A stretch of DNA of 35,740 bases, from the NCBI GenBank assembly GCA_036130055.1, contig JAYYOR010000016.1, positions 1-35,740 on the forward strand, given 5' to 3'. Positions 1 through 7,872 of the stretch are shown one piece after another (within the stretch, counting starts at the first letter, position 1; every line of letters begins with the position of its first letter). The translations under genes and the position numbers were made by a program. The notes below the pieces were generated by a model. That model was not told the DNA's origin and did not search any database. It worked only from the letters and a program-made list of their open reading frames with translations. Origin of the DNA: TMED69 sp036130055 (GTDB taxonomy: Bacteria; Pseudomonadota; Gammaproteobacteria; Ga0077536).

Positions 1-1
1 G

Positions 2-250
2 GGATTATTATTGACCTTTAACGGTGAGGAGGATGTAAGAATTTGGACTAAGTTTATGAAATTTCCGATTGATATAATTTTTATAGATAAAAAAGGTCGA
101 ATTTCTGAGATTTTTCATTCTGTGTCTCCCGGCAGTGACAAGATTTTCGAGAGTGTTTCTCCATCAAGGTATGTTCTTGAAATAAATTCAGGCGAGGCAA
201 AGCGTTTTAAATTAGAAAAAAATGACTATATACGCATACAAAGCGATTAA
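2..250 (+). CDS. DUF192 family protein, 3' part (runs off the left edge)
   Basis: The reading frame is open from the first bases of the window to a TAA at 248-250, so the N-terminus lies outside. The visible part matches the C-terminal half of DUF192 proteins: a GLLLTF stretch where the family has GMLFVF, then PIDIIFIDKKGRI (family PLDIIFID..G.I) and YVLEINSGEAKRF (family VLEL..G.A.R). The usual FWMKNT segment is altered to IWTKFM. DUF192 proteins are small, usually exported, and of unknown function. The TTG at 11 is not a credible start because conserved sequence continues upstream of it. The stop overlaps by 4 bp, tail to tail, the end of the IalB-family gene on the other strand. Confidence 0.8.
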   Translation, partial: GLLLTFNGEEDVRIWTKFMKFPIDIIFIDKKGRISEIFHSVSPGSDKIFESVSPSRYVLEINSGEAKRFKLEKNDYIRIQSD

Positions 251-736
251 CGAGCTAGTGTCTGGTAGGCCTCTTTGAAGCCACTTAGCGCAACCGGGAT
301 TTGTATTTTTACTCGGTCTGAGTCAAGAAAAGAAACAGTGAGGAGCTCACCACTTAATAATCGTTCGAGTGTAGGACTAGTTAGCCCCATGAACAAATGA
401 CAACCGTCCGGATCACACCTTTCTACTGGGAAAGACTTTGCTGGTTCGGCATCAATTTGAATGGTTACTTTCCCTGGAAGATAAATTCCAAGTGGAACTA
501 TCAAAAGAGCGTGTGGCGGCTCTTTTTTATTCAATCGAGCAAAAGTTAGTTGTAGGACGGGCAACTGGGAGTTTTTCATTATTATTTCTTGCTGAACCGT
601 GCATTCAGGAGTTTCTTCTGCTTCCGGTTCGGAACAATTAATATTCCATGGGGATGGTTCGGAACTTACGCTAAGAGCGATTAGAGAGAGTGCTGTGACT
701 ATTATAATTTTTTTTTTGGGCTTTTTTTTTTAACAT
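247..736 (-). CDS. IalB (invasion-associated locus B) family periplasmic protein, frame broken by one base in a poly-A tract
   Basis: From the ATG at 579 the frame encodes 110 residues with IalB-family hallmarks: LLIVPLGIYLPGKV, CDPDGCHLFMGL with its Cys pair, and a C-terminal PVALSGFKEAY. The same frame stays open upstream to about 729 and adds W-N-I-N-C, a second Cys (PEC) and a hydrophobic stretch (IIIVTALSLIALSVSS) typical of a signal peptide. It then meets TAA with no ATG/GTG/TTG start. An ATG at 736-734 is one base out of frame. Between them lie two runs of ten A separated by GCCC. Removing one A gives a start of MLKKKPKKKIIIV, a normal Lys-rich signal peptide, and a protein of about 162 residues, normal for the family. 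The interval is 490 nt, one more than a multiple of three. It lies 16 bp downstream of the TrmO-like gene, so probably the last gene of that operon. It may be a sequencing or assembly error, a phase-variable gene or a slippage-dependent gene. Confidence 0.75.
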
Positions 737-752
737 ACTTTGGTTAATCAAG

Positions 753-1223
753 TTATTTACCCCTAGACTTATTGTTTTTGAACCAACTCGGTGTTGATGG
801 CTCTAATACAATATCATAGTCATCGTAAGGCTTTATGTCTATTATAATTGTGCCGTTATAAGCATCCAATTTTAAAACTTGCAAGATGTTTCCTCTCCTT
901 TCAATTAAATCGCAAACAGCTAACCCGATCGGGTTTGGGTGATTTCGCCCTCTGTAGGCCAGGGTTCCAACTTTCTTGTTGTCTGTATTCCCGCGAGGAT
1001 AAATTGTTAATTCTCGTTTGTGATTATTTTTTGCCATCCAAAATAAAACGAATATGTTGGAATATTCTTCTATTCCATTTAGTGCTTGCGCAAATTCATT
1101 AAAAATCTCGATTGATTTAACATCGGTTTTTCGAGAGATACCTATATTTTTGTCTTCAACTTCGGTGTGTACGATACCGATAGGGCGAAAAACAAGGTTA
1201 TTTTTTTTATCTGATGAATTCAT
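753..1223 (-). CDS. TrmO/TsaA (YaeB) family protein, putative tRNA t6A37 N6-methyltransferase
   Basis: This 156-residue protein has the TrmO-family layout: an N-terminal FRPIGIVHT strand, a central LNGIEEYSNIFVLFW segment, then GRNHPNPIGLAV and LDAYNGTIIIDIKPY, matching the family signatures (R.NPIGLS and LD..DGTP.LDIKPY). E. coli TrmO methylates N6-threonylcarbamoyladenosine at tRNA position 37 using SAM in a beta-barrel fold. The canonical RPNPIG is HPNPIG here and GTP is GTI, so it belongs to a divergent subgroup and the substrate is not certain. I chose the ATG at 1223 because its ATGA overlaps the TGA stop of the upstream membrane gene, indicating translational coupling. A start at 1256 is possible but would overlap that gene by 37 bp. 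Confidence 0.75.
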   Translation of the reverse strand: MNSSDKKNNLVFRPIGIVHTEVEDKNIGISRKTDVKSIEIFNEFAQALNGIEEYSNIFVLFWMAKNNHKRELTIYPRGNTDNKKVGTLAYRGRNHPNPIGLAVCDLIERRGNILQVLKLDAYNGTIIIDIKPYDDYDIVLEPSTPSWFKNNKSRGK

Positions 1224-1534
1224 AAATTTAGAACTATAGCGATATATGGCAACCACGAAGCAAGAACCAATATGAGTGAGATTAGTTGGGTCAGGGCTCT
1301 AAATCTCCAGTGATTGTTTTTTGGCATATGTCTTTGTATTACTAAAAGCATAGTGATATCTAACAAAAGTGTAAATACAAGCATTACCCCAATACTAGAC
1401 CCGACTATATTTAATAACCGTATCTCATAGCTTGTATTAAATGATAAAATTGCAAAATTACCTAAGAGGCAAGTAGCAATCACCACAATTGAAAGAAAAA
1501 ATCGAAGAATACCTAATTTTAAAATAAACTGCAT
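1220..1534 (-). CDS. Small integral membrane protein, unknown function
   Basis: A 104-residue protein with about three predicted membrane helices: residues ~8-32 (LRFFLSIVVIATCLLG), ~45-66 (GSSIGVMLVFTLLLDITMLLV) and ~83-102 (LISLILVLASWLPYIAIVL). The second loop is basic (QRHMPKNNHWRFR), suggesting a cytoplasmic side by the positive-inside rule. I do not recognise a family. It is the first gene of a minus-strand operon; its stop codon overlaps the start of the TrmO-like gene (ATGA), with the IalB-like gene following. It diverges from the HDAC-like gene across a 71-bp AT-rich spacer that must hold both promoters. Confidence 0.6.
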   Translation of the reverse strand: MQFILKLGILRFFLSIVVIATCLLGNFAILSFNTSYEIRLLNIVGSSIGVMLVFTLLLDITMLLVIQRHMPKNNHWRFRALTQLISLILVLASWLPYIAIVLNL

Positions 1535-1605
1535 GAGCTTTTATGTTTAAATTATTTATACTAAGCCAATATTAACAAAAAAGAAGGTTGCTTTAACCAT
1601 TTACA

Positions 1606-2499
1606 ATGAAAGTATTTTGTTCTGATCGCTTTACTATACCTCTGCCGCGGCAGCATAAATTCCCGATTGAAAAATACAGAATGTTGAAAAATGTTGTTAG
1701 GAATGATAAGAAATTCAAGCTTATTGAAGGGCCTCCTGTTGCCCTTGATTTGCTGAAATCAGTGCATGACCCGGACTATGTTGACAGAGTGCTAAAGGGG
1801 AGACTCAGCGCTTTTGAAATAAGAGAACTAGGATTTCCTTGGAGCCCCGACCTAGTTACTCGTTCTTTGTTCTCAGTTGGTTCTACGCTTTCCGCTGTAA
1901 AGTCTGCAATCGAGGAAAAATCTTCGTGTACTCTTGCTGGCGGAACACATCATTCGGCTTATTCGAGAGGGTACGGTTTCTGCGTGTTTAACGACATAGC
2001 TGTCGCTTGCTATGTCGCAAGAAAAACTCATCCCGGAATTAGAATAACCGTAATAGACACTGATGTTCACCAAGGTGATGGTACCGCTATGATGATGCTC
2101 AGAAATCCTGATGTTACCACGTTTTCTTTACACGCCAATTCAAACTTTCCACCAGAAAAACGGTGTAGTGACTTTGATATTTTCCTTCCGAACAATGTGG
2201 ATGATTTTGAATACCTAGCTATATTCGAATCCGGATTATGCGATATATTGGGTACTAGAAAACCCGATCTTATAATTTTTGTTTCTGGGGCGGATATTTT
2301 TAAAGAAGATAGATTGGGACGCCTATCGATAAGCAAAAAAGGTATACAACTTAGAGATCAAATACTTTTCAAACATGCTGGAAAGGTAGGAGCTAAGGTT
2401 GCTACTTTGATGGCAGGTGGTTATTCTTGCAACCTTGAAGACATTGTCGATATACATTTTAGCACTGTCAAGACAGCTTACGAATACTGGTGTTCTTAG
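1606..2499 (+). CDS. Histone deacetylase-like amidohydrolase (HDAC/AcuC/APAH superfamily)
   Basis: Zn-dependent deacetylase fold, 297 residues, full length for bacterial class II-type members. Diagnostic motifs occur in order: GGTHHSAYSRGYGFCVFND (catalytic His pair 115-116), DTDVHQGDGTA with Zn ligands D153 and H155, the third Zn ligand D230 in SGADIFKEDRLGRL, and the GGY at 271-273 where many HDACs carry the transition-state Tyr. Bacterial members deacetylate acetylated polyamines, acetoin-pathway proteins or other small amides; the substrate here is unknown. The common DWDVHHGNGT is DTDVHQGDGT, a variant seen in shorter bacterial members. The gene overlaps the end of sohB tail to tail by 4 bp. 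There is no strong Shine-Dalgarno close to the ATG. Confidence 0.88.
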   Translation: MKVFCSDRFTIPLPRQHKFPIEKYRMLKNVVRNDKKFKLIEGPPVALDLLKSVHDPDYVDRVLKGRLSAFEIRELGFPWSPDLVTRSLFSVGSTLSAVKSAIEEKSSCTLAGGTHHSAYSRGYGFCVFNDIAVACYVARKTHPGIRITVIDTDVHQGDGTAMMMLRNPDVTTFSLHANSNFPPEKRCSDFDIFLPNNVDDFEYLAIFESGLCDILGTRKPDLIIFVSGADIFKEDRLGRLSISKKGIQLRDQILFKHAGKVGAKVATLMAGGYSCNLEDIVDIHFSTVKTAYEYWCS

Positions 2500-3461
2500 A
2501 ATTTGCGAAAGCTAAGTAAAATCTGTTCGGCCTTTTGAAAAAGATTCTTATAAATTGATTTTTTCTGTTTTTTCTTTACCTTAAAAACATTTGCTGATTT
2601 CATTGATGAAACAATTATGTCATCGCTTGTACCGAGTTCATCTACAAGGTCAAGCTCTTTGGCGTGAATTGCCTGCCAGTATTCGCCTGTCGCGACTTTT
2701 TCTATATCGAGCCCGGGTCTTCTCTCTATCACATAATTTTTAAAAATGTCATGAGTACGGTCAATATCTGACTGAAATTTGGCTCGGGCTTCATCGGTAT
2801 TTTCGCCGAATAATGTTAAGGTTCGTTTATACTTGCCAGCTGTAATTTGCTCAAAGTCCACTTCATTTTTTTTCAGTATCTTATTAAAATTTGGCAATTG
2901 TGCAACCACCCCAATCGATCCGATAATAGCAAAAGGAGCGGCAACGATTTTATTCGCTACACATGCCATCAGATATCCTCCACTTGCAGCTATCTTGTCA
3001 ACTACAACCGTCAGTTTTAGTTTAGCATCTACGATTCTTTGCAGTTGCGAAGCCCCAAGACCATATCCTTGGACTGTTCCTCCGGCACTTTCTAAAATAA
3101 CAACCACCTCGTCATTTTCTTTCGCCACAGAAAGTATTGCGGTAATTTCATCTCTTAATGTTTTTACCGAAGTAGCTCCTATATCCCCAGAAAACTCGGA
3201 CACAAAAATGTTTTTGTTGAACCTTGCCTTCTTTTTGTTTGTATCTTTTTTTGGGATTTTTGATTTTTCGAGCATATTCGAGAGCATAAAATTTTTCACA
3301 GCAGAGTATTCAGAGTTTAAATTAACTATTTCTAGTTGATTTGATCCGGATTTTGGGTCTTTCTTTATACTTCGAGCCAGACCAAACAACAAAAATAAAA
3401 AAATGATTATTGATATGAATTTTCCGATAAATAATAAAAATTCGTAAAAATATTCCATCAT
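2496..3461 (-). CDS. sohB: SohB, inner-membrane serine peptidase of family S49
   Basis: 321 residues. It has an N-terminal membrane anchor (residues ~8-30, rich in Ile/Phe/Leu), a basic linker and an S49 protease domain facing the periplasm. ILESAGGTVQGYG forms the oxyanion-side motif. The nucleophile is Ser160 in KIAASGGYLMA, and the general base is Lys212 in AGKYKRTLT, 52 residues later, the Ser/Lys dyad arrangement of SohB/SppA enzymes. SohB is a non-essential protease related to signal peptide peptidase; overexpression suppresses loss of DegP in E. coli. It is the last of three minus-strand genes, 12 bp after the TauE/SafE permease. Confidence 0.93.
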   Translation of the reverse strand: MMEYFYEFLLFIGKFISIIIFLFLLFGLARSIKKDPKSGSNQLEIVNLNSEYSAVKNFMLSNMLEKSKIPKKDTNKKKARFNKNIFVSEFSGDIGATSVKTLRDEITAILSVAKENDEVVVILESAGGTVQGYGLGASQLQRIVDAKLKLTVVVDKIAASGGYLMACVANKIVAAPFAIIGSIGVVAQLPNFNKILKKNEVDFEQITAGKYKRTLTLFGENTDEARAKFQSDIDRTHDIFKNYVIERRPGLDIEKVATGEYWQAIHAKELDLVDELGTSDDIIVSSMKSANVFKVKKKQKKSIYKNLFQKAEQILLSFRKF

Positions 3462-3473
3462 AGTTTCTCCATC

Positions 3474-4238
3474 TTATTTTAATAGAAGAACAATAATTAG
3501 GATGAAAATTGTTGCATGAAAAAATGGCATAATAAAATTTCCATCTTGTTTTATAGAAAGATGCGCGCCAATCCATCCGCCAATCATGTTTCCAACAGCA
3601 AGTGCAAGTCCAGCCCACCAAAGGATTGATGAACCTATGAAAAATACAGTAAGTGCTGCAATTGAATAAGGAACTACCGCTATCACTTTATGCATGTTTG
3701 TTTGTATTAAATTCATTCCTCCAATTGAACTTAAAACAAACATGAGCAGAAAACCTATCCCTACATGGATGAAGCCTCCATAAAAGCCTATGCCAACGAG
3801 AAGAATATAAACAATTGGTTTTCGTTTCAGATTGTTCGAAAATGAAAACGTATCATAGATATTTTTATGTCTGAATTTTCTGATTGCCATACTAACAGCT
3901 ACAATAATCATAATTAAGGCTAAAATTTTATTGAAGATAAAATCAGGCATTCTAACGCCTGCCAAAGCACCAAGTACTGCACCTGGTATTAAAGCGATCG
4001 CAATGTAAAGGCTTTGTTTAATATCCTTATAACCTTTCTTGAAAAAAACTAATGTGGCGGGTAAAGCTTGCGCTATTATAGCAATGCGGTTAGTTCCATT
4101 TGCGACGGTTGAAGGTATGCCAAACAAAATCATTACTGGCAAGCTAATTAAAGATCCTCCCCCTGCCACCGTGTTTATTAAACCTGCTGCTATTCCCGCA
4201 AAAGTCAGAAAAAGAATAATCAGGGCTTCGCTAAACAT
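3474..4238 (-). CDS. TauE/SafE family (DUF81) membrane transporter, YfcA-like
   Basis: 254-residue membrane protein with about eight hydrophobic segments and the two internal glycine-rich repeats of the family: GIAAGLINTVAGGGSLISLP near the N-terminus with ANGTNR shortly after, and GIGFYGGFIHVGIGFLLMF in the second half. TauE/SafE proteins export sulfite, sulfoacetate or other organic anions, or act as permeases; the substrate cannot be read from the sequence. I chose the ATG at 4238 because the longer frame (to 4292) would extend into the upstream SDR gene with a non-membrane, unfamily-like leader. This start leaves a 7-bp gap after the SDR stop, as expected within an operon. Confidence 0.87.
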   Translation of the reverse strand: MFSEALIILFLTFAGIAAGLINTVAGGGSLISLPVMILFGIPSTVANGTNRIAIIAQALPATLVFFKKGYKDIKQSLYIAIALIPGAVLGALAGVRMPDFIFNKILALIMIIVAVSMAIRKFRHKNIYDTFSFSNNLKRKPIVYILLVGIGFYGGFIHVGIGFLLMFVLSSIGGMNLIQTNMHKVIAVVPYSIAALTVFFIGSSILWWAGLALAVGNMIGGWIGAHLSIKQDGNFIMPFFHATIFILIIVLLLK

Positions 4239-4245
4239 TTTTTTC

Positions 4246-5064
4246 TTAAGTTGGCATCGGATGCCAGCCGGCGTCTGCCCAAAGTTGGCCACTGACTGCA
4301 GAGTTTCTTATTAAGAAACTAATTGCATCGGCTATTTCTTCAGGCCTTATTAGCCGACCAATTTGAGTTGCAGGTATTACTTGACTATTTATATATTCCT
4401 CTCCCAATGCCCGGACCATAGGTGTATCCGTAAATCCCGGATGCAAGACGGCGCATCTTACTCCATGATAAATTGATTCTTTGACTAGGGTTGCTGCAGC
4501 TGCCTCGAGGCCGCCCTTGGTGGCTGCGTAGCTTAGTTGACCCTTATTCCCTTGGGAGGATACTGAGCCGATAAAGACAACTACTCCTTGCGTGCCCTCT
4601 TCAGGCATCCATTTTGAATTATTCGCTTGGCTCCTCTGTTCAGCATGTTGTGCAACTAGTTCAAGAGCCCAATAAATTGGAGCTAGAAGATTGACTTCGA
4701 TTACTTGTCGAAAATTTTCAACTGGGTATATACGAGCTTTGGATTTACCCTTATTAATCTTTACACTTAAAGCATCTCGCGTAATCCCGGCAGCTGGAAC
4801 ACATATATTTACAGGCCCGAAATCGGAGAACATTGATGAAAACACGTTTTGTCTGAACTCACTGTCAGTCGTGTCCCCTTGATATATTTTTACCTGTGTT
4901 CTCGGGTTGATTTTTCGGATGGATTCCGGCAGCCCAAGAACTCCATCGGAGAGGTCAACCAACGCCAATGCTGAAATATTTTGCTTAGCTAGTTCTTCAG
5001 CAGTTGCCTTACCAATGCCACTACCCGCTCCCGTAATTATTGCAGTCTTTCCTTCAATTTCCAT
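4246..5064 (-). CDS. Short-chain dehydrogenase/reductase (SDR), FabG/HSD10-like
   Basis: Classical SDR of 272 residues. It has the NAD(P)-binding TGAGSGIG (11-18), an acidic D37 at the end of the second strand (LVDLSD) suggesting NAD(H) preference, and a catalytic triad that aligns as Ser167, Tyr179 and Lys183 (IGSVSSQGNKGQLSYAATK). The usual NNAG is VPAAG here. A C-terminal signature HPGFTDTPM follows. Resemblance to HSD10-type enzymes suggests a 3-hydroxyacyl-CoA or steroid-like alcohol substrate, but this is not proven. An insertion (~103-115) separates the AAG strand from the catalytic part. It is the first gene of the SDR-TauE-sohB run and has its own promoter candidate just upstream. 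Confidence 0.85.
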   Translation of the reverse strand: MEIEGKTAIITGAGSGIGKATAEELAKQNISALALVDLSDGVLGLPESIRKINPRTQVKIYQGDTTDSEFRQNVFSSMFSDFGPVNICVPAAGITRDALSVKINKGKSKARIYPVENFRQVIEVNLLAPIYWALELVAQHAEQRSQANNSKWMPEEGTQGVVVFIGSVSSQGNKGQLSYAATKGGLEAAAATLVKESIYHGVRCAVLHPGFTDTPMVRALGEEYINSQVIPATQIGRLIRPEEIADAISFLIRNSAVSGQLWADAGWHPMPT

Positions 5065-5090
5065 GTCTTTCGCTCACAAGTTAAACGCAT

Positions 5091-5119
5091 ATAATACTAG
5101 CCCTTGTGCAGTGCCGCAA
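5091..5119 (-). promoter_or_regulatory. Candidate sigma-70 promoter for the SDR-TauE-sohB operon
   Basis: On the minus strand TTGCGG (5119-5114) and TATTAT (5096-5091) are separated by exactly 17 bp. The -10 box matches TATAAT at five of six positions; the -35 box keeps only TTG. Transcription would start near 5084, about 20 nt before the ATG at 5064. Pattern match only. Confidence 0.4.
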
Positions 5120-5144
5120 ATGGGCATCTAAATTTTTTTTACTT

Positions 5145-6338
5145 TTATTTTTCGTTGATTTTTGCGATAAACCTGCTTGAAATATAACTAGCTATCAAGA
5201 CAATCGTTATTGAGGAGGCGGTTATTACTGCTAGATCTAGGATTTTTATTCTTACTGGCAGGTGATCAACATAATATATCTCGGGGTTTATAAAAGTTAC
5301 AGAAACTAAATCTTCTAAAAAAGTGATTAACTCAGGCATTAAAAAAGCCAAGGAAATTCCTAAGATCAGACCTGCAATTATACCTAATGTTGAAATTAAT
5401 AAACCCAAAATTATAAGAATTCCCGCCAGTGTGCGATGGGTAGCTCCCATGCGCTTAAGCTGTTTTAATTCCTCTTTTTTTTCTTTTACCGCCAAAATTA
5501 TAGCAGTTCCCACGTTAAAGCTTGCTACTACGGTTATTAAACTCAAAATAACAAATAATAGCTTTTTTTGCGATTTTATTGCCAAGAAAAATTGTTGGTT
5601 AAAAACTGTCCAAGGATAAATCTCAAATCGATCATCTAACTTTTCTTTGATCAAAGATGCGGTATTAAGGGCGTCAGTTGAGTTTTTCAGGTATATTCTG
5701 AAACCAGATATATAATTGCCAAGTTCGAATAATTCTTGAGCGGCCTCCAAGTCCATTATGGTAAACCTCGAGTCAATTTGATGGAGTCCCACTTTAAAAT
5801 GGCCAGACACTTCGAGCTGCGTAGCTACGGGAGCGCTATCGGCAGTAATTAGGGTGACCTTTTTGCCAACTGATGTGTCTAGCTTTTGGTAGAGACTATT
5901 TCCAATTAAAATATTATTCTTATTTCTCAGTTTTGATAAATCTAAAAATTTCGGTAGTCCAATGCTTTTTGTATTTTTTAGTATTAATACAGCCTCTACG
6001 ACTACCGGAATTAATTTGTCCCCTGATTCAATTAGCGCTTCTTTTCTAACGAAAGGTTCTACCACTAGAATATTTTTTAGGTCTTTTAGAATTTTCTGTT
6101 CGACTTTCCAGTTTGTACTGCTGGTTTTGTAAAATGTTACAATATCAGAGGTCATTCCAACCGAATGCTTGAGAATTGCATGCTCGAACCCGTTAATAAT
6201 AGAGCTAGCAATAGTAATAGTCGTGACACCGACGCATATAGAAAATGCAGCAACTATTGCAGCGAGATTCAGAGAATTATTCTTTCTAATTCCGAGAAAA
6301 AATCGAAAACCAATAAAAATTGTTTGTATTAAGCGCAT
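5145..6338 (-). CDS. LolC/LolE-type lipoprotein-releasing ABC permease subunit (FtsX/MacB family)
   Basis: 397 residues with the four-helix FtsX/LolC layout: one helix at ~27-50 (AAIVAAFSICVGVTTITIASSIINGFE), a large periplasmic domain (~50-270), then three helices at ~270-295, ~318-340 and ~370-392. The N-terminal GFRFFLGIRKNN and the KEKKEELKQLKRMGATHRTL cytoplasmic coupling segment are typical of LolC/LolE. These subunits extract lipoproteins from the inner membrane and pass them to LolA, powered by LolD. No LolD or partner permease is adjacent, so the gene stands alone here. Length and topology are normal. Assignment to LolC or LolE (or a fused LolF-like form) is not possible from this alone. 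Confidence 0.82.
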   Translation of the reverse strand: MRLIQTIFIGFRFFLGIRKNNSLNLAAIVAAFSICVGVTTITIASSIINGFEHAILKHSVGMTSDIVTFYKTSSTNWKVEQKILKDLKNILVVEPFVRKEALIESGDKLIPVVVEAVLILKNTKSIGLPKFLDLSKLRNKNNILIGNSLYQKLDTSVGKKVTLITADSAPVATQLEVSGHFKVGLHQIDSRFTIMDLEAAQELFELGNYISGFRIYLKNSTDALNTASLIKEKLDDRFEIYPWTVFNQQFFLAIKSQKKLLFVILSLITVVASFNVGTAIILAVKEKKEELKQLKRMGATHRTLAGILIILGLLISTLGIIAGLILGISLAFLMPELITFLEDLVSVTFINPEIYYVDHLPVRIKILDLAVITASSITIVLIASYISSRFIAKINEK

Positions 6339-6432
6339 ATTTATGTCTAATTTTTCTAGAGTTTATCAGTCTTTAAAATCTGTGTCTTTTTATTTAAACT
6401 TGAGGTTATTTTGATATTAAAAAGGATGCTTT

Positions 6433-7071
6433 ATGGTGTTGAATAGGGGAATAATAGACGAAATTGTCGACAAAAAAGATGCTCTCCAAGGTCGCGAATT
6501 GTCGATTACAGTTTCGAAAAAACATTTGGTTTTCGGGAATGATGTTGGCGGTGATTTTGGTGAGTTTTCGGATCAAATCTGTTTTGGTGCGGGATGTTTT
6601 TGGGGTGTCGAAAAGAAATTCTGGCTAATTCCCGGTGTGATCTCGACTTCTGTAGGTTATGCTGGAGGTCATACAAATAATCCAACTTACGAAGAAGTAT
6701 GTTCTGGCAAAACTGCTCATACTGAGGTAGTTCTCGTAACCTTTAATAGTAGCATTGTAAGTCTAGAAACAATTATTAAGGTTTTCTGGGAAATGCATAA
6801 TCCGACTCAGGGCTTCAGACAAGGAAATGATGTGGGAACTCAGTACCGTTCTGCGATTTACTTTATTAATGATAGACATGAGTCTCTCGTTAATAGATCT
6901 AAGTTAAGCTACCAGAAATGTCTTAATAGAGCCGGCAAGGGGCTTATTACCACTGAAATTAAAAAATTAGATAAGTTTTATTTTGCGGAAGATTATCATC
7001 AACAATATCTAGTAAAAAATCCCTTCGGTTATTGTGCTCTGATGGGCACGGGATGTGAATATGTTGATTAA
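6433..7071 (+). CDS. msrA: Peptide methionine-S-sulfoxide reductase MsrA
   Basis: 212 residues, the length of E. coli-type MsrA with its ~45-residue N-terminal extension (KDALQGRE resembles the E. coli leader). The catalytic Cys55 lies in GAGCFWGVE, followed by VGYAGG, PTYEEVCSG, TAHTEVV, FWEMHNPT and the GTQYRS motif. C-terminal cysteines in GYCALMGTGC are probable resolving residues for thioredoxin-linked recycling. It reduces methionine-S-sulfoxide in proteins and free methionine, a repair function. The ATG at 6433 is preceded by AAAAGGA about 7 nt upstream. It diverges from the Lol-type permease. Confidence 0.95.
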   Translation: MVLNRGIIDEIVDKKDALQGRELSITVSKKHLVFGNDVGGDFGEFSDQICFGAGCFWGVEKKFWLIPGVISTSVGYAGGHTNNPTYEEVCSGKTAHTEVVLVTFNSSIVSLETIIKVFWEMHNPTQGFRQGNDVGTQYRSAIYFINDRHESLVNRSKLSYQKCLNRAGKGLITTEIKKLDKFYFAEDYHQQYLVKNPFGYCALMGTGCEYVD

Positions 7072-7098
7072 CTAACTTATCTATGGTGCCCATCTAAT

Positions 7099-7872
7099 AT
7101 GACACTAAAAATAGAACACAGGACCATCGGTGGTGGTATTGTCGGAATTTGTTCTCTAGTTGGAAAGAAAAAATTAAATCTTTTGGATGATGAAGTTCTT
7201 GCTCAAGCCACAATTGAACTTCGCAATATAGTAAAGATAAATGAGTTGCGTCTAATCATCCTGCAAGGAAAGAGCTCTTATTCTTTTTCGGGCGGTGTAA
7301 ATTTAAATGCGCTTCGAAAAATAAACCACAACAGCGCCAAAAATTTTATAAATAAACTACATTTGTTTTGCAATATGATTCGTGAGCTTGATGTTCCAAT
7401 AATAGCCAAATTACAAGGTTTTTGCATTGGTGGAGGCTTGGAAATAGCTGCAGCTTGTGACTTTAGAATTGCTGATTACTCAATAAAATGTGGTATGCCC
7501 GAAGTTAAGGTCGGAGTGCCCTCAGTAATTGAAGCAAATTTGCTTTTTGGTTTACTAGGTTGGGGTAAGGCTAGAGAACTAATTTTAAGAGGTAATATCA
7601 TAGATGCTGAAGAATGTTTAAGAATTGGTTTAGTTGAACATTTGATTGATGAAAAGCATATTACCTCTTTTGTTGACGAAATTTGCTCTGAAATAATATC
7701 GAATGGCCCGAACGCTATTAGGCTGCAAAAGCAATTGATGCTTGAATGGGAGCAGGCGATGATTTCGAACTCTATATCAGCAAGCATGAATTTTTTTCAG
7801 GAGAACTTTAGGGCTAAAGAATGTTCTGATTTCGTAAGTAGGTTTTTTGATAAAAAGAATATTTCCAAATAA
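7099..7872 (+). CDS. Enoyl-CoA hydratase/isomerase family protein
   Basis: 257 residues, crotonase fold. Oxyanion-hole elements are SFSGGVNL (~62-69) and GFCIGGGLEIAAACD (107-121). Both glutamates that act in hydration by crotonase are present: Glu115 (in GGGLE) and Glu135 (in CGMPEVKVG). The next segment, normally G..P..GGTQRL, is GVPSVIEANLL, so the GGTQ loop is not conserved and the substrate may differ from straight-chain enoyl-CoA. No thiolase or 3-hydroxyacyl-CoA dehydrogenase is adjacent. It is 27 bp downstream of msrA on the same strand, possibly cotranscribed. Confidence 0.85.
   Translation: MTLKIEHRTIGGGIVGICSLVGKKKLNLLDDEVLAQATIELRNIVKINELRLIILQGKSSYSFSGGVNLNALRKINHNSAKNFINKLHLFCNMIRELDVPIIAKLQGFCIGGGLEIAAACDFRIADYSIKCGMPEVKVGVPSVIEANLLFGLLGWGKARELILRGNIIDAEECLRIGLVEHLIDEKHITSFVDEICSEIISNGPNAIRLQKQLMLEWEQAMISNSISASMNFFQENFRAKECSDFVSRFFDKKNISK

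Noticed and set aside
848..1239. Plus-strand open frames opposite the TrmO-like gene
   Set aside because: Shadow frames of a gene with clear family motifs; no Shine-Dalgarno and low-complexity Cys/Leu-rich translation.
2779..3339. A 186-residue plus-strand frame opposite sohB
   Set aside because: Lies fully inside sohB, which has intact catalytic motifs; the translation is Ser/Thr/Phe-rich without family resemblance.
3322..3621. A minus-strand frame bridging sohB and the TauE/SafE gene
   Set aside because: Out-of-frame shadow, Trp/Cys/Arg-rich, overlapping two genes with clear families.
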